Below the pieces are notes generated by a model. The model did no database searches and was not told where the DNA came from. It saw only the letters and a program-made list of their open reading frames with translations. 64,000 nt of DNA. It comes from Candidatus Saccharimonadota bacterium. GTDB lineage: Bacteria; Patescibacteriota; Saccharimonadia; Saccharimonadales; UBA4665. The position numbers were made by a program, and so were the translations under genes. Below are positions 35,399-45,167 of the stretch, piece after piece. Position 1 is the first letter of the stretch; each line of letters starts with the position of its first letter. The stretch is from assembly GCA_028286345.1 (NCBI GenBank), contig JAQBRT010000001.1, forward strand, positions 434,001-498,000, read 5' to 3'.

Positions 35399-35995
35399 AT
35401 GCGCCTTAAGATTCATCGTCGATACCGTGTACCTCTCAGCCTGTTATTGCTGGTTGCTTTGGTTGCAGGAGTGAGTATTATTTTGTCGTCACCGCAGCAC
35501 GGTACGCCGGCCAAAATCGACCGCATGGCAGCTAATAAACTGGCTCCGGTAAAGCCCAAACTAACAGCAGCGAGCACTGATGACCAGCAATACTTTAGCC
35601 TGCAGCTACCAGCTGGTTATACTATTCAAAGCCCAAGCGGCCCCAGCGGCACAGTCCTGTTTACCCAGACGGTCATTAAGGCCGGTGAGTTTGGCAGTTT
35701 GCTCATTAATATTGGCATCCAAAAATTGCCAGAGGGGGGCCTAGATGCCGACCCATCCTACCATCTCCGCAGTACCCAAACTGACCGCTACAAAATAAGC
35801 CAAACCAGCGCTGGCGGAGAGCCAATTACACTAGCCAATGATATACAGTCGGCAACGGCCGTGGCATTCTGGGTCCATGGGCCATATGAGGCGACGATTA
35901 GCGCTTCGCAGGGCATTGGCAATCCGGCTACCGACGACAACGCTACTGTAATTAAGGCGTTGCAAGCCGTCCTGTCTGGCTGGACGTGGAAATAG
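35399..35995 (+). CDS. Membrane-anchored extracytoplasmic protein
   Basis: 198 residues from ATG 35399 (MRLKIHRRYRVPLSLL). A basic start, one hydrophobic helix (about 12-31), then a beta-rich domain (YFSLQLPAGYTIQSPSGPSG, TVLFTQTVIKAGEFGSLLIN) of the PsbP/lipoprotein-like look common in this genome's surface proteins. A longer frame to 35045 runs antisense through the neighbour and is not used. TACAAT (35384-35389) ends nine bases before the ATG. First gene of the surface locus. Confidence 0.8.
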   Translation: MRLKIHRRYRVPLSLLLLVALVAGVSIILSSPQHGTPAKIDRMAANKLAPVKPKLTAASTDDQQYFSLQLPAGYTIQSPSGPSGTVLFTQTVIKAGEFGSLLINIGIQKLPEGGLDADPSYHLRSTQTDRYKISQTSAGGEPITLANDIQSATAVAFWVHGPYEATISASQGIGNPATDDNATVIKALQAVLSGWTWK

Positions 35996-36022
35996 TCGGC
36001 CGAAAATGCTACTGTTTGATTA

Positions 36023-37084
36023 ATGTGGAGCAAAATTTTGGCCGGGGCCTTGGTGTTTGCAACCCTCCCCGCAACCAGCACTTACCAATTGAATAGCTAC
36101 GGCTTTGGCAGTGGCAGTGCCTCTGGTGTGCACACGACGACCTATTCGTTAGAAGGCTCAACCGGCGACCTCAGCGGTGGCCGTAGTAGTACAGCGGCCT
36201 ATACTACCAAGCCTGGTTTTATCGAAAGCGCCCAGGCCCAAGTGCCACTGGTCAGCGCTTTTGATAATAACGGCGGCCAGTACTATAACAAACTGCACAT
36301 AACTATTAATGAAGCACAGGTCCCGGCACCACCCAGCGACACCGAATACCTTATCTCCGTAAGCACCGATAACTTTGCCTCCCCGGCCAATTACACCTAC
36401 CTGCAGCCCGACGGTACGCTATCGTCTACGCTCAACACCAGTGATTACCAAAGTTACACCACGCTTGGGGGTAGCAGCGGCACACTTATTATTGGCTTGT
36501 TAGCAAACACCACCTATTACGCCCGAGTGCGGGCAGTGCAGGGCAACTTTACCGAATCTTCATATAGCCCTACGGTCAGCATCACCACGGCTAACCCCAG
36601 CCTGACTTTTAACCTTATTACTAGCGACAATAGCCCTCCGCCTTACAGTATTGATTTTGGCACGCTCACTGCCGGTAGCATCACGCAGAGTAGCAACACA
36701 ATCGATACGACACTGTCGACTAACGGTGCAGTTGGCGGCGATATCTATATAGTTGCCCAAAACGGTGCGCTGGTAAGCAGCACATCCGGCGGCCGGATCG
36801 ATTCGGTGACTACTGACCTGACCAGTGCGTCGCATGGCTTTGGTGCCCAGAGTACCTTTATTGGCCAGACATCCGGCGGACCATTCAGTATTGCTTCGCC
36901 GTTTACTGTCAGTGGCACCAATGTGGCATTAATAGGTACGACTGCCCAGAGCCTGTATACCAGCAGCGCACCCATCACCGGTGGGCTTGGCAAACTACGC
37001 CTCAAAGCCAAGCCGTCTAATACCGATGTTGCGGCCACCGATTACCGCGAAGTCTTGACGTTCATTGCCGCCGGCAACTTTTAA
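36023..37084 (+). CDS. Secreted surface protein with FN3-like domain
   Basis: A 353-residue exported protein with a short signal peptide (ILAGALVFATLPATS). It contains a repeated Gly/Ser segment (YGFGSGSASG), an FN3-like module (about 85-190, ending TTYYARVRAVQGNFTESSYS), and a C-terminal beta domain ending DYREVLTFIAAGNF. That ending matches the C-termini of the next two proteins (DTLTIVAAGNY), pointing to a shared terminal module. TACTGT is a weak -10 seven bases before the ATG. Confidence 0.85.
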   Translation: MWSKILAGALVFATLPATSTYQLNSYGFGSGSASGVHTTTYSLEGSTGDLSGGRSSTAAYTTKPGFIESAQAQVPLVSAFDNNGGQYYNKLHITINEAQVPAPPSDTEYLISVSTDNFASPANYTYLQPDGTLSSTLNTSDYQSYTTLGGSSGTLIIGLLANTTYYARVRAVQGNFTESSYSPTVSITTANPSLTFNLITSDNSPPPYSIDFGTLTAGSITQSSNTIDTTLSTNGAVGGDIYIVAQNGALVSSTSGGRIDSVTTDLTSASHGFGAQSTFIGQTSGGPFSIASPFTVSGTNVALIGTTAQSLYTSSAPITGGLGKLRLKAKPSNTDVAATDYREVLTFIAAGNF

Positions 37085-37122
37085 CCAGTTGGCTGCCTGT
37101 GGATAACTTAAGCGAAAGCGTA

Positions 37123-37150
37123 TTGACATCGTCCCAGAGTAGGATATGAT
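37123..37150 (+). promoter_or_regulatory. Promoter of the surface-protein gene at 37199
   Basis: TTGACA (37123-37128), 16-base spacer, TATGAT (37145-37150). The leader of about 42 bases is A-rich. Confidence 0.65.
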
Positions 37151-37198
37151 GAGGACATAACCTTAAAATAAACAAAATATAAAAAGAGTAATAAGATA

Positions 37199-38266
37199 AT
37201 GATTAAAAATAAAAAATCCCTATTCGCTGCACTGTTGATTGTCTTTAGTTTAATGGCTCCTGAAGTTGCTAGTGCAACTCCACAACTTAACCAAGCTGGT
37301 ATTCGTCTCGGCCGCCTAGCCGAAAGCGCTTCTTCTGGTAATGACCTGTTTGTGAGCTTTAAGCTCAATACCACACCAACCAGCGTCTCTAAAATTACTA
37401 TAACGTTCCCAACCGGCTTTACGGTTGCAACCGCTTCGCCGTCAGTAGTCACTACTAACCGTCCAAACAGCCCTGCAACAACTGCCACACCTGGCACGCT
37501 GACAGCTGCTTCCACAGGTGGTGGTGCGGGATCAGGTGGTACGATTGTTGTTTCCGGCCTGACCTCTGGTAGCCTGAACAGCACCACTCTGTACGGCTTT
37601 ACTGTTGCCTCAGGTGTTATCACCAACCCAGCAACCCCAGGCCAGTACAACCCGACTGTTGAAAGTGACGACTCAGGTGGTACGCCAATCGATGTTACAA
37701 CTACTCCGACCTACATTTACGGCGCCTCGGCTAACCAAGACCAAATTGGGGTTACCGCATCCGTTGCACCGAACTTTACTTTCCAATTGAGTGCTAATGC
37801 CGATTCTGTTCCTCAGGTCGACTCCTCAACTGTTAAGACTTCTGGCGGCGTCACGATGACCGTAGCAACCGACTCCCCACTTGGCTACACAGCCTACGTT
37901 AAATCAGCCAACGCTTCGCTTAACTCGGCCACCAGCCCGGCTACTCCAATTGCCACCGGCACCTTTGACGGTACGCCTGACAGCTTTGTGGCTGGCTCAA
38001 CCAAGTACGGCTTTGTCCCATCAACAGGTACCGCTTGTAGCACTTGTACTGGTAGTATCAGCTATGACGCTGAATATGCTGGCCTTGATGCTGCCCACGC
38101 CGGTGCGTTCAACACCGCTGGCAACTTTGCCTCATTCGTCTCACGCAGTGGTTACACCAACTCCGATCAGATCAGCTTGAAAGAGCGTGTCACTGTTGCT
38201 AACACCGTTGGGTATGCTAATGACTACACCGACACCCTGACAATTGTTGCCGCTGGTAACTATTAG
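37199..38266 (+). CDS. Secreted beta-rich surface protein, paralogue A
   Basis: A 355-residue exported protein: signal peptide (KSLFAALLIVFSLMAPEVASA), then PQLNQAGIRLGRL shared with paralogue B. The first half resembles a jelly-roll or Ig-like domain (KITITFPTGFTVATASP), the second carries TYIYGASANQDQIGVTASVA, GYTAYVKSANASL and the end DYTDTLTIVAAGNY. The A-rich leader lacks a strong ribosome site. The protein is very low in charge and Thr/Ser/Gly-rich, as in coat or fibre subunits. Confidence 0.88.
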   Translation: MIKNKKSLFAALLIVFSLMAPEVASATPQLNQAGIRLGRLAESASSGNDLFVSFKLNTTPTSVSKITITFPTGFTVATASPSVVTTNRPNSPATTATPGTLTAASTGGGAGSGGTIVVSGLTSGSLNSTTLYGFTVASGVITNPATPGQYNPTVESDDSGGTPIDVTTTPTYIYGASANQDQIGVTASVAPNFTFQLSANADSVPQVDSSTVKTSGGVTMTVATDSPLGYTAYVKSANASLNSATSPATPIATGTFDGTPDSFVAGSTKYGFVPSTGTACSTCTGSISYDAEYAGLDAAHAGAFNTAGNFASFVSRSGYTNSDQISLKERVTVANTVGYANDYTDTLTIVAAGNY

Positions 38267-38296
38267 TAGATAATCTTGCAACGATTCTCTTGACTT

Positions 38297-38359
38297 AAGT
38301 CCTCACGGTCGTTTACCATAAGCTTGAACGCTGAAACGTAAACAAGCCAGTGAGGACTT
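38297..38359 (+). promoter_or_regulatory. Long inverted repeat enclosing the ribosome site of paralogue B
   Basis: AAGTCCTCAC (38297-38306) is the exact reverse complement of GTGAGGACTT (38350-38359), which contains the GTGAGG ribosome site before the GTG start at 38361. An inner pair GTTTAC/GTAAAC extends the fold. A TTGACT (38290-38295) abuts the left arm, so the repeat could act as RNA or as an operator. Confidence 0.5.
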
Positions 38360-38360
38360 T

Positions 38361-39440
38361 GTGATACAAAACAAAAAAGCGCTGATTTTTGCCGTTGCAC
38401 TAGTTGCAGTCCTGTTTCTGCCTGATGTCGCTAGTGCTGTACCCCAGTTAAACCAGGCCGGGCTTCGCTTTGGCCGACTTGGCATTAGCGCTGCCACCAA
38501 CAATGACCTACTGGTGACCGTTAAACTGCGCACTACGCCAACATCTGTCCGTAAGGTTAAGATAACTTTTCCGTCCGGTTTTAATATTACTACCGCTGGC
38601 CTGGCAGTTGCCGCTACGCCTTCAACTATTTTCCCGAGTACACCAGCTATAACCGGCTTGCCTGGCACACTGTCAATTGCCGGTACGACCAATGGATCAA
38701 ACCTCGGCGGTACAATTACCGTCACAACAACCTCGACTACACTCGATAGCAGTACGCTATACGGCTTTATTATCGCTTCGGGCAATATTACTAACCCGAG
38801 CAGTGCCGGGCAGTACTTGCTCTCTGTTGATAGCCAGGATGCTACCCCGACAACTATCGACAGTACCCCTGTCGCAACCTATATCTATGGCGCATCAGCC
38901 AACCAGGACCAAGTAACGGTCACTGCCTCGGTGGCACCGCTGTTTACGTTTACCCTCAGCGGCAACAACGATATAGTCCCGCAGGCCGATAAAAATACAG
39001 TCGTGACTTCGCCTGGTGTTACGCTAACTATCGCTACCAATGCGCCACTAGGCTACACTGCCTACGTTAAATCGGCCAATGCCGCCCTTGACTCTGCCAA
39101 TACCAGCGGAACCATACCAACCGGTACATTTAACGGTAGCCCGGACAGCGTGGTTGCCGGAACCAGTAGCTACACCTTTGTGCCCTCTAGCGGCACGGTT
39201 TGTGTTGGCGGCTGCAACGGTTCGAGCGTAATTACTTACGACGGCGAATATAACGGCATCACAGGCGCCAGTGGCGGTTCATTTAACGCTGCTGGCAGCT
39301 TTGCATCATTCGTCTCACGCAACGGCTTCACCGGCACAGACAACTTCTCACTCAAAGAGCGGGTGGCCGTATCGGCAGTCCAAGCAGCGGCTACCGACTA
39401 CACCGACACCCTGACAATTGTTGCCGCGGGCAATTATTAA
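38361..39440 (+). CDS. Secreted beta-rich surface protein, paralogue B
   Basis: A 359-residue protein alignable end to end with paralogue A: signal peptide, VPQLNQAGLRFGRL, TYIYGASANQDQVTVTASVA-type block, GYTAYVKSANAALDSA, and DYTDTLTIVAAGNY at the C-terminus. It starts at GTG. A small disulphide candidate is CVGGCNG. It follows paralogue A by 94 bases and is a tandem duplication that has diverged well. Confidence 0.9.
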   Translation: MIQNKKALIFAVALVAVLFLPDVASAVPQLNQAGLRFGRLGISAATNNDLLVTVKLRTTPTSVRKVKITFPSGFNITTAGLAVAATPSTIFPSTPAITGLPGTLSIAGTTNGSNLGGTITVTTTSTTLDSSTLYGFIIASGNITNPSSAGQYLLSVDSQDATPTTIDSTPVATYIYGASANQDQVTVTASVAPLFTFTLSGNNDIVPQADKNTVVTSPGVTLTIATNAPLGYTAYVKSANAALDSANTSGTIPTGTFNGSPDSVVAGTSSYTFVPSSGTVCVGGCNGSSVITYDGEYNGITGASGGSFNAAGSFASFVSRNGFTGTDNFSLKERVAVSAVQAAATDYTDTLTIVAAGNY

Positions 39441-39456
39441 GCTATACTAGTTGGCA

Positions 39457-40512
39457 ATGAAGGGGTTTTTCCACGTACTTGCGGCAGTGCTACTACTGAC
39501 CATTGGCATCCAGGCAGTATCGCTTCCGGCCGCTTCTGCCGCCCAAGAAGGTTTTAATATCCTAACCTCGCCACTGCCAATCAAGTTAACAACGGCACCT
39601 GGCAAAACCGTCAGCGCCGAATTACGCCTCAAAAACCAAAGCAACAGTAACGAAACAATCAAAGTGGGGTTGATGCGGTTTGGAGCCCAGGGCGACCTTG
39701 GACGCCCCAACCTATTTGACCTAACCCCTAAAGACACCTACGCCAACTGGGTTCATTTTAGCCCCAGCCAATTTGTTGCCGAGCCCGGGGTTTGGAAAAC
39801 CGTCAAGATGACCATTGATGTGCCATCTGACGCCTCACTTGGCTACTATATGGCCGTAACCTTTGGTCGGGCCGCCCAAGCCGGACAAGCAGATGCTACT
39901 AATGTTAAGGGCGCCGCCGCGACGCTGGTATTACTCGATGTCCATACCGGCAACGAGGTGCGCAAGCTGCAGCTGGTAGACTTTTCGAGCCAACACAAAC
40001 TCTACGAATACCTGCCAGCCAGCTTTAACATCCGGGTGCGTAACAGCGGTAATATCTACCTGGCACCAACCGGCAACATTTTTATCCAACGTGGCAGCAA
40101 GCCGGTGAGTACAATTGTCTTTAATGAGGCAGGGGGCAGCGTGCTGCCAAGCTCTAACCGGCAATTTAGCGTTGCCTGGAAGAGCGGTTTCCCGCTATTT
40201 ACCGATAAGGTCGTGAACGGCAAACCGGTGCTAGACAAAAAAGGCAATCCGGTCCAAGAGCTTAGGTGGAAGTTCTCAGACGCCGACAAGTTCCGGTTTG
40301 GCCATTACACCGCCAAACTACTCCTGGTCTACGATAACGGCCAGAATGATGTGCCGCTCGAATCGGAACTAAGTTTTTGGGTGCTGCCATGGAAAATCCT
40401 GCTGGTCCTATTTGTGATCTTCTTAGTGGTGGCTTACGGCATTTGGACACTTAGCCGCTCATTGCTCGGCAAAGCCAAAAGCGGCGCCCGGAAGATTCGC
40501 CGCCGTGACTAA
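39457..40512 (+). CDS. Membrane-anchored Ig-like surface protein (DUF916/PapD-like), first copy
   Basis: 351 residues from ATG 39457 (MKGFFHVLAAV). Signal peptide ending ASA, then a beta-sandwich of the kind in DUF916/WxL-interacting or pilus-chaperone-like proteins (PIKLTTAPGKTVSAELRLKN, then VPSDASLGYYMAVTF), a second Ig-like domain, and a C-terminal membrane helix (about 310-332) with a basic cytosolic tail (KSGARKIRRRD). TATACT (39443-39448) ends eight bases before the ATG: probably leaderless. It overlaps the next gene by eight bases. Confidence 0.88.
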   Translation: MKGFFHVLAAVLLLTIGIQAVSLPAASAAQEGFNILTSPLPIKLTTAPGKTVSAELRLKNQSNSNETIKVGLMRFGAQGDLGRPNLFDLTPKDTYANWVHFSPSQFVAEPGVWKTVKMTIDVPSDASLGYYMAVTFGRAAQAGQADATNVKGAAATLVLLDVHTGNEVRKLQLVDFSSQHKLYEYLPASFNIRVRNSGNIYLAPTGNIFIQRGSKPVSTIVFNEAGGSVLPSSNRQFSVAWKSGFPLFTDKVVNGKPVLDKKGNPVQELRWKFSDADKFRFGHYTAKLLLVYDNGQNDVPLESELSFWVLPWKILLVLFVIFLVVAYGIWTLSRSLLGKAKSGARKIRRRD

Positions 40513-41458
40513 GTTCGTGCGCTGGTTTAGTATCATTAGTTTTTTGGCTTTCCTAAGCTTTCCAAGTCACGCTTTGGCGGCCCAAAAAATACCAGTTGGG
40601 ATCACCCTTAGCCCGCTGCTACAGCAAATCCAGATCCAAGCTGGCGATGTGGCAAAAAGCTTTGACGTAACGGTGACCAACAATACGGGCACTGTTCAAG
40701 AAATCAGTTTGTCGGCCCGGGATTTTGGCTCGCTTAATGACACTGGCGGCCTGATTTTTGAAGGTGCCAAGAATAACTATTCGCAAAAGTATGGCCTGGC
40801 TTCTTGGCTGAGCGTTAGCCAGGATACGGTGGTACTTAACCCGCATGAATCAAAAACATTGTTGGCTTCTATAGAAAACCGCAGCTCATTACAGCCGGGC
40901 GGGCACTATGGCGCAGTTGTTGCTAGCGTTGGTAACTTAGATAGCCAATCACCGGACGCAGTAGTCATTAACCAGCAACTGGTGGCCTTGGTCTTGGTAA
41001 CCAAAGTTGGCGGCGAACACTACGATTTGCGTCTCAAGCAGGTTACTCATAACGGTAACTGGCTCCATTTGCCATCTACGGTGATATTGCGCTTTCAAAA
41101 CCCGGGCAACGTCCACGTTATCCCGCGTGGCCTGGTTGAGCTAAAAAGCCCGTCAGGAACCGTTATGGCCCGTGGTGTCATCAATGTTGATTCGGCTATT
41201 GTATTGCCAGAAAGTTTTAGGACCCTACCGGTCGATTTAACGCCTGTAGGAAAAGCTTTTCCGTGGCCTGGGCAGTACCATCTGAGCGTGCAGTACCGCT
41301 ATGACGGCCTCGATCGGTTTGCGGCAAAGAACATTGGTTTGCAGTTTGTTAACGCCGGCATGGGCGTATTATTAGTTGTGATTTTAGCGGCTGCTTTTTG
41401 GACCGTGAAACAGCGCGTGAAGAACCGTGAAAAACCTGCCGTAAAGTCCAACAAATAA
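40505..41458 (+). CDS. Membrane-anchored Ig-like surface protein (DUF916/PapD-like), second copy
   Basis: A 317-residue protein with the same plan as its upstream neighbour: signal peptide (IISFLAFLSFPSHALA), GITLSPLLQQIQIQAGDVAK, ASIENRSSLQPGGHYGAVVA, a second Ig-like domain (FQNPGNVHVIPRGLVELKSP), a C-terminal membrane helix (about 280-300) and a basic tail. GTG start within the upstream gene. Such pairs could hold secreted partners at the surface by analogy with WxL systems; that is inference. Confidence 0.88.
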   Translation: MTKFVRWFSIISFLAFLSFPSHALAAQKIPVGITLSPLLQQIQIQAGDVAKSFDVTVTNNTGTVQEISLSARDFGSLNDTGGLIFEGAKNNYSQKYGLASWLSVSQDTVVLNPHESKTLLASIENRSSLQPGGHYGAVVASVGNLDSQSPDAVVINQQLVALVLVTKVGGEHYDLRLKQVTHNGNWLHLPSTVILRFQNPGNVHVIPRGLVELKSPSGTVMARGVINVDSAIVLPESFRTLPVDLTPVGKAFPWPGQYHLSVQYRYDGLDRFAAKNIGLQFVNAGMGVLLVVILAAAFWTVKQRVKNREKPAVKSNK

Positions 41459-41546
41459 CAGAGACAAAAAGCTTGTGTTTAGTTGTGATTTTTGTTACGA
41501 TTTTAGTGGAAGTTTTAAAAATAAATATGTGAGGAAGTCTTCAGAC

Positions 41547-44500
41547 GTGAAGCGCCCCTGGAAAATAGCCAAAGTTTTGGTTGTTGCCGCCCTTGTAGCC
41601 GGTGTTTTTGGTATCGGCGTGCGCCCGCTTGTGGCCACAGCCGTAGCGCCAACCACCGTTCCAAACACTATTAGTTTCCAGGGAAAAATCGTTAATTTTA
41701 GTAACGGTACCAATGTTGCCGACGGCACCTATTCGGTTACGTTCCGGTTATACAGCGCCTTAAGCGGCGGGACGGCGGTGTGGGGCGAAACGCAGGCTAG
41801 CGTCACGGTGGCTGGTGGTGTCTTCCAGGTTAACCTTGGCAGTACCTGTTCGTTCTTTGTGACGCAGACTTGTAGTGGCATCAGCAACACGGCCATCGAC
41901 TTTAGCACCGGCCCATCGCTCTACCTGACAGTCCAGTTTGCTGCCGACTCCCAAGAAACCAGCCCGCGCATCCCTTTGCAGTCAGTGCCATTTGCCTTTA
42001 ACGCCGAGACAGCCAACAAGCTAGGTGGCCTGACAGCCAACCAATTTATCCAACAAGGCGGCAACACTTTTAGCGGTACAACTGCTGCCGACATCGGGAC
42101 GATTAATAACGGGTCACTTAACTTCCGCACCAATAATGGCATCAGGCTAACGGTGAGCACCACAGGCGACCTGCAGTTCGCCCTTGGCGGCGCCAGGACA
42201 ATCAATATTGCCCAAGAAACGGGCACCACAGTTGGCGACCAACTAACAATTGCTGCCGGGCAGGGCGGCTCAACTGGTGCCGTTGGGGGGATCTTGGCAC
42301 TTCAGGGTGGTAATGCATCCGGTGCTGGCAATACCAACGGCGGTAATGTAACCGTAGATGGCGGTGTAGCGACTGGTAGTGGTGCCCGCGGTACGATTGT
42401 TTTGCAGGGAACGAGCGGTGTAGTTAATATTGGTGCGGTAACTACACCAATTGCAGGTTTTAGCCTCGAGGCGGCTACCAGCCGTAATGGACCTGCCGGC
42501 ATTGCTGCGCACAACAGCAACACCGGCACACAGGCATTCACTGCCTTTTATGCGTACAGTGACAACGCTGGCGGTACCAATAACTATGGCCTGATTGGGG
42601 CAGCAGCAAGCACGTACTCAATCTTTCCCCTTCTGAGTAACCGGGCCTTTCTGCTGGCTGGCTCAAGCACGTCTGGTTTAGTCGTTGGTAGCGTGACAGG
42701 CACCAACCCAACTCTGTTTGTAAACGGCAACGCCGAAGCCGGCCGTTTTACAGCAGCTGGTAACCTCTCGCTCGGTAACACTAATGACACCTATAAACTC
42801 GATGTTACCGGTGATATTAACGCCTCAGCTAATATTCGCACCGCTGGAACGCAGCGCATCGACAGCTCGGGCAATATTGTTAACGCCGGCAACTGGACGT
42901 CTACGGCCGGCAGCACCTTTTTGACGACAGGCTCAAATGGCTTCATCTTCAAGCCAGGCACCAACAGCAGCACGGCGTTTCAAGTCCAGCGCAGCAACGG
43001 TGAGCCGCTCGTATCAGTTGATACGACAACAAGCAACTTGATTACTAACCCAGGATTTGAGGTGAATACTACTGGATGGGCAGCTCGCAACAGCTCAACA
43101 GTCACTCAAAATACCAACACGGCAAATACCTACAATGGTATAGCTAGCTTGCAGATTGCTACAGCAACGGGCACAGCAAACCAAGGTGCATCAACCAGCT
43201 CATTTACTTCAACAGTGGCGGCCGGTACTTACACTCTCAGCTTTTTCGCAAAATATTCAGGAACACTGCCATCCACATTTAGGGCAGGCTACAATCAGGG
43301 CGCCAGTGATGTTGTCTGTGGCCTTAGTGCTTCAGGCATAGTAACATCTGGTTTTGTACGTTTTAGCTGTACATTTACTACCACTGCCAACCTTGTCAGC
43401 CTTTTCATTGATGATGGTGCAACGGCTGTTACATCAACTCTTTATATCGATGCTGTTCAGTTGCAGACGGGTAGCAGCGCCACCCCATACACGATCGGTT
43501 CCATTCAGCTGAGAAGTGTTATAAGCAACCCATTGTCGCTCCAAGCCACTGGTGATTCAACCTCGGCTTTCCAGATCCAGAATACTGCAGGCACTAGCAA
43601 CCTATTCGTGGCCGATACGCTCAATGGCCGTATAGGAATTAATAAATCAGCACCAACGGTTGCCTTAGATGTTGCGGGCACCATCAATGCAACTGGTTAT
43701 TCGATAAATGGTACAGCTGGTAAAACCCTTACTTGTGCCGGCGGCCAGACGACTGCCATCACAGCAGTTTCCTCAGGCATAGTTACGGTTTCCAATGCTT
43801 GTACTGGTATTTCTGACAGCCGCGTTAAGGAAAATATCACAGAGCTAGACGATAGTGTGCTCGGCCAACTTCAACAAGTTGGGGCGGTGCACTTTAACTT
43901 TAAGTGCGAAGACCCTGACTTAACTGCCCAATTTGGCTTTGACTGTAGCCTTCAGACTGGTGTTATTGCCCAGCAGGTTGCCACAATTTTCCCAGACCTT
44001 GTTACCTTGCAAGAAGATGGCTACTATCACGTTAACTACCAAAACCTGGGAATCTATACGCTTAAAGGGGTACAGGAGTTAGCACAGCACCTGAGCGCCA
44101 ATGGCGATGCTAATCTTAATGTTGTTACCGCCAACAACCTCACGGTCAATGGTGACCTTACCGTTAATGGAACGTTGCACTACAGTGCCATTGATGCCTC
44201 AAATGGTAACTTTAGCAACGGCATTATTTCGCCTTCGTTGGTTTCCGACGGGGCTTTAACTATCGATTCTGGCACCTCTGGTGATGTGACTATTGACACC
44301 GGTGGTAATAGCGCCGCTGTCAACATCGGCACCACAAGCGCCTCGGCGGTGAGGGTTGGCCACACCGGTGGCACCACTAGTACCGAAGGCAATGTTGACT
44401 TTAGTTTTGCCGATAACGAAGGCTTTACTCTCAGCAACAAGGCCACAAACAGCGCTGCCCAAGATGCTGCGCTGCACATTGACAATGCTAATGCCAGCCA

Positions 44501-45119
44501 AAGGGTTACCACTGCCGTCAAAATTACCAATAGCGGTGGTGCCGGTTACGACACAATTATTAGTAGCCCGAACTTTACAGTCACCGGCGATGGCAATGTG
44601 ACTGCCGGGACTATCAGCAGCACCGGCAGTTTTGCCTTGTTTGACGCCACCCACAACCTGGTGGCCAGTATTGACCAGTCTGGCAATGCCAGCTTTGACG
44701 GTAATTTAACAGCTGCTAACTTGACGGCTAACGGTGGCCTGAGTGTTGGCGGTGACGCTAACTTTGCCGGCCTAAGCGCCTTCCAGAAGTTAGCAACATT
44801 CTTTGGCAAAGTTATCTTCCGCCAAGACGTCCGCTTCGATGCCCACATTACCGTTGCCAGCGACACTGCTGGCTATGCCCAACTCAAAACTGGCGAAACC
44901 ACAGTTCATGTTACATTTGTAACCCCTTACGAAACAACGCCAATCGTCACATCCAACATTACAAACGGCCAATTTGCACTGAGTAGCATAAATAATGTTA
45001 CAGCCACAGGCTTTGACGTTGTGCTCTCGGCACCAGCGCTGAGCGATACAATGTTTAGCTGGACAGCCCTCGGCGTAACCAGTCCGCAGACGGCAGCCAA
45101 TCTGCCGGCCAATCCATAA
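41547..45119 (+). CDS. Giant fibre-like surface protein with internal S74 chaperone domain
   Basis: 1190 residues from GTG 41547, chosen because GAGGAAG lies nine bases upstream; the frame is open further left to 41475. Signal peptide or anchor (KVLVVAALVAGVFGIGV), an N-terminal trimerising-type module (NTISFQGKIVNFSNGTNVAD), long Gly/Thr/Asn-rich beta-helix-like repeats, and a carbohydrate-binding-like domain near residue 500-650 (NPGFEVNTTGW). The S74 intramolecular chaperone spans about 756-845 (SDSRVKENITELDD; HVNYQNLGIYTLKGVQELAQ). About 345 residues follow it. Such domains promote trimer folding and self-cleave at the conserved Ser. Confidence 0.9.
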   Translation: MKRPWKIAKVLVVAALVAGVFGIGVRPLVATAVAPTTVPNTISFQGKIVNFSNGTNVADGTYSVTFRLYSALSGGTAVWGETQASVTVAGGVFQVNLGSTCSFFVTQTCSGISNTAIDFSTGPSLYLTVQFAADSQETSPRIPLQSVPFAFNAETANKLGGLTANQFIQQGGNTFSGTTAADIGTINNGSLNFRTNNGIRLTVSTTGDLQFALGGARTINIAQETGTTVGDQLTIAAGQGGSTGAVGGILALQGGNASGAGNTNGGNVTVDGGVATGSGARGTIVLQGTSGVVNIGAVTTPIAGFSLEAATSRNGPAGIAAHNSNTGTQAFTAFYAYSDNAGGTNNYGLIGAAASTYSIFPLLSNRAFLLAGSSTSGLVVGSVTGTNPTLFVNGNAEAGRFTAAGNLSLGNTNDTYKLDVTGDINASANIRTAGTQRIDSSGNIVNAGNWTSTAGSTFLTTGSNGFIFKPGTNSSTAFQVQRSNGEPLVSVDTTTSNLITNPGFEVNTTGWAARNSSTVTQNTNTANTYNGIASLQIATATGTANQGASTSSFTSTVAAGTYTLSFFAKYSGTLPSTFRAGYNQGASDVVCGLSASGIVTSGFVRFSCTFTTTANLVSLFIDDGATAVTSTLYIDAVQLQTGSSATPYTIGSIQLRSVISNPLSLQATGDSTSAFQIQNTAGTSNLFVADTLNGRIGINKSAPTVALDVAGTINATGYSINGTAGKTLTCAGGQTTAITAVSSGIVTVSNACTGISDSRVKENITELDDSVLGQLQQVGAVHFNFKCEDPDLTAQFGFDCSLQTGVIAQQVATIFPDLVTLQEDGYYHVNYQNLGIYTLKGVQELAQHLSANGDANLNVVTANNLTVNGDLTVNGTLHYSAIDASNGNFSNGIISPSLVSDGALTIDSGTSGDVTIDTGGNSAAVNIGTTSASAVRVGHTGGTTSTEGNVDFSFADNEGFTLSNKATNSAAQDAALHIDNANASQRVTTAVKITNSGGAGYDTIISSPNFTVTGDGNVTAGTISSTGSFALFDATHNLVASIDQSGNASFDGNLTAANLTANGGLSVGGDANFAGLSAFQKLATFFGKVIFRQDVRFDAHITVASDTAGYAQLKTGETTVHVTFVTPYETTPIVTSNITNGQFALSSINNVTATGFDVVLSAPALSDTMFSWTALGVTSPQTAANLPANP

Positions 45120-45167
45120 GCACCAAAGTCTGTTAGAATAGAGAAAACGAACGACTAAAGAGGGGTT

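Noticed and set aside
37098-37106. Perfect DnaA-box sequence TGTGGATAA upstream of the surface-protein gene at 37199
   Set aside because: A single copy with no AT-rich unwinding region or second box nearby; one such match is expected by chance in a window of this size about every second time.
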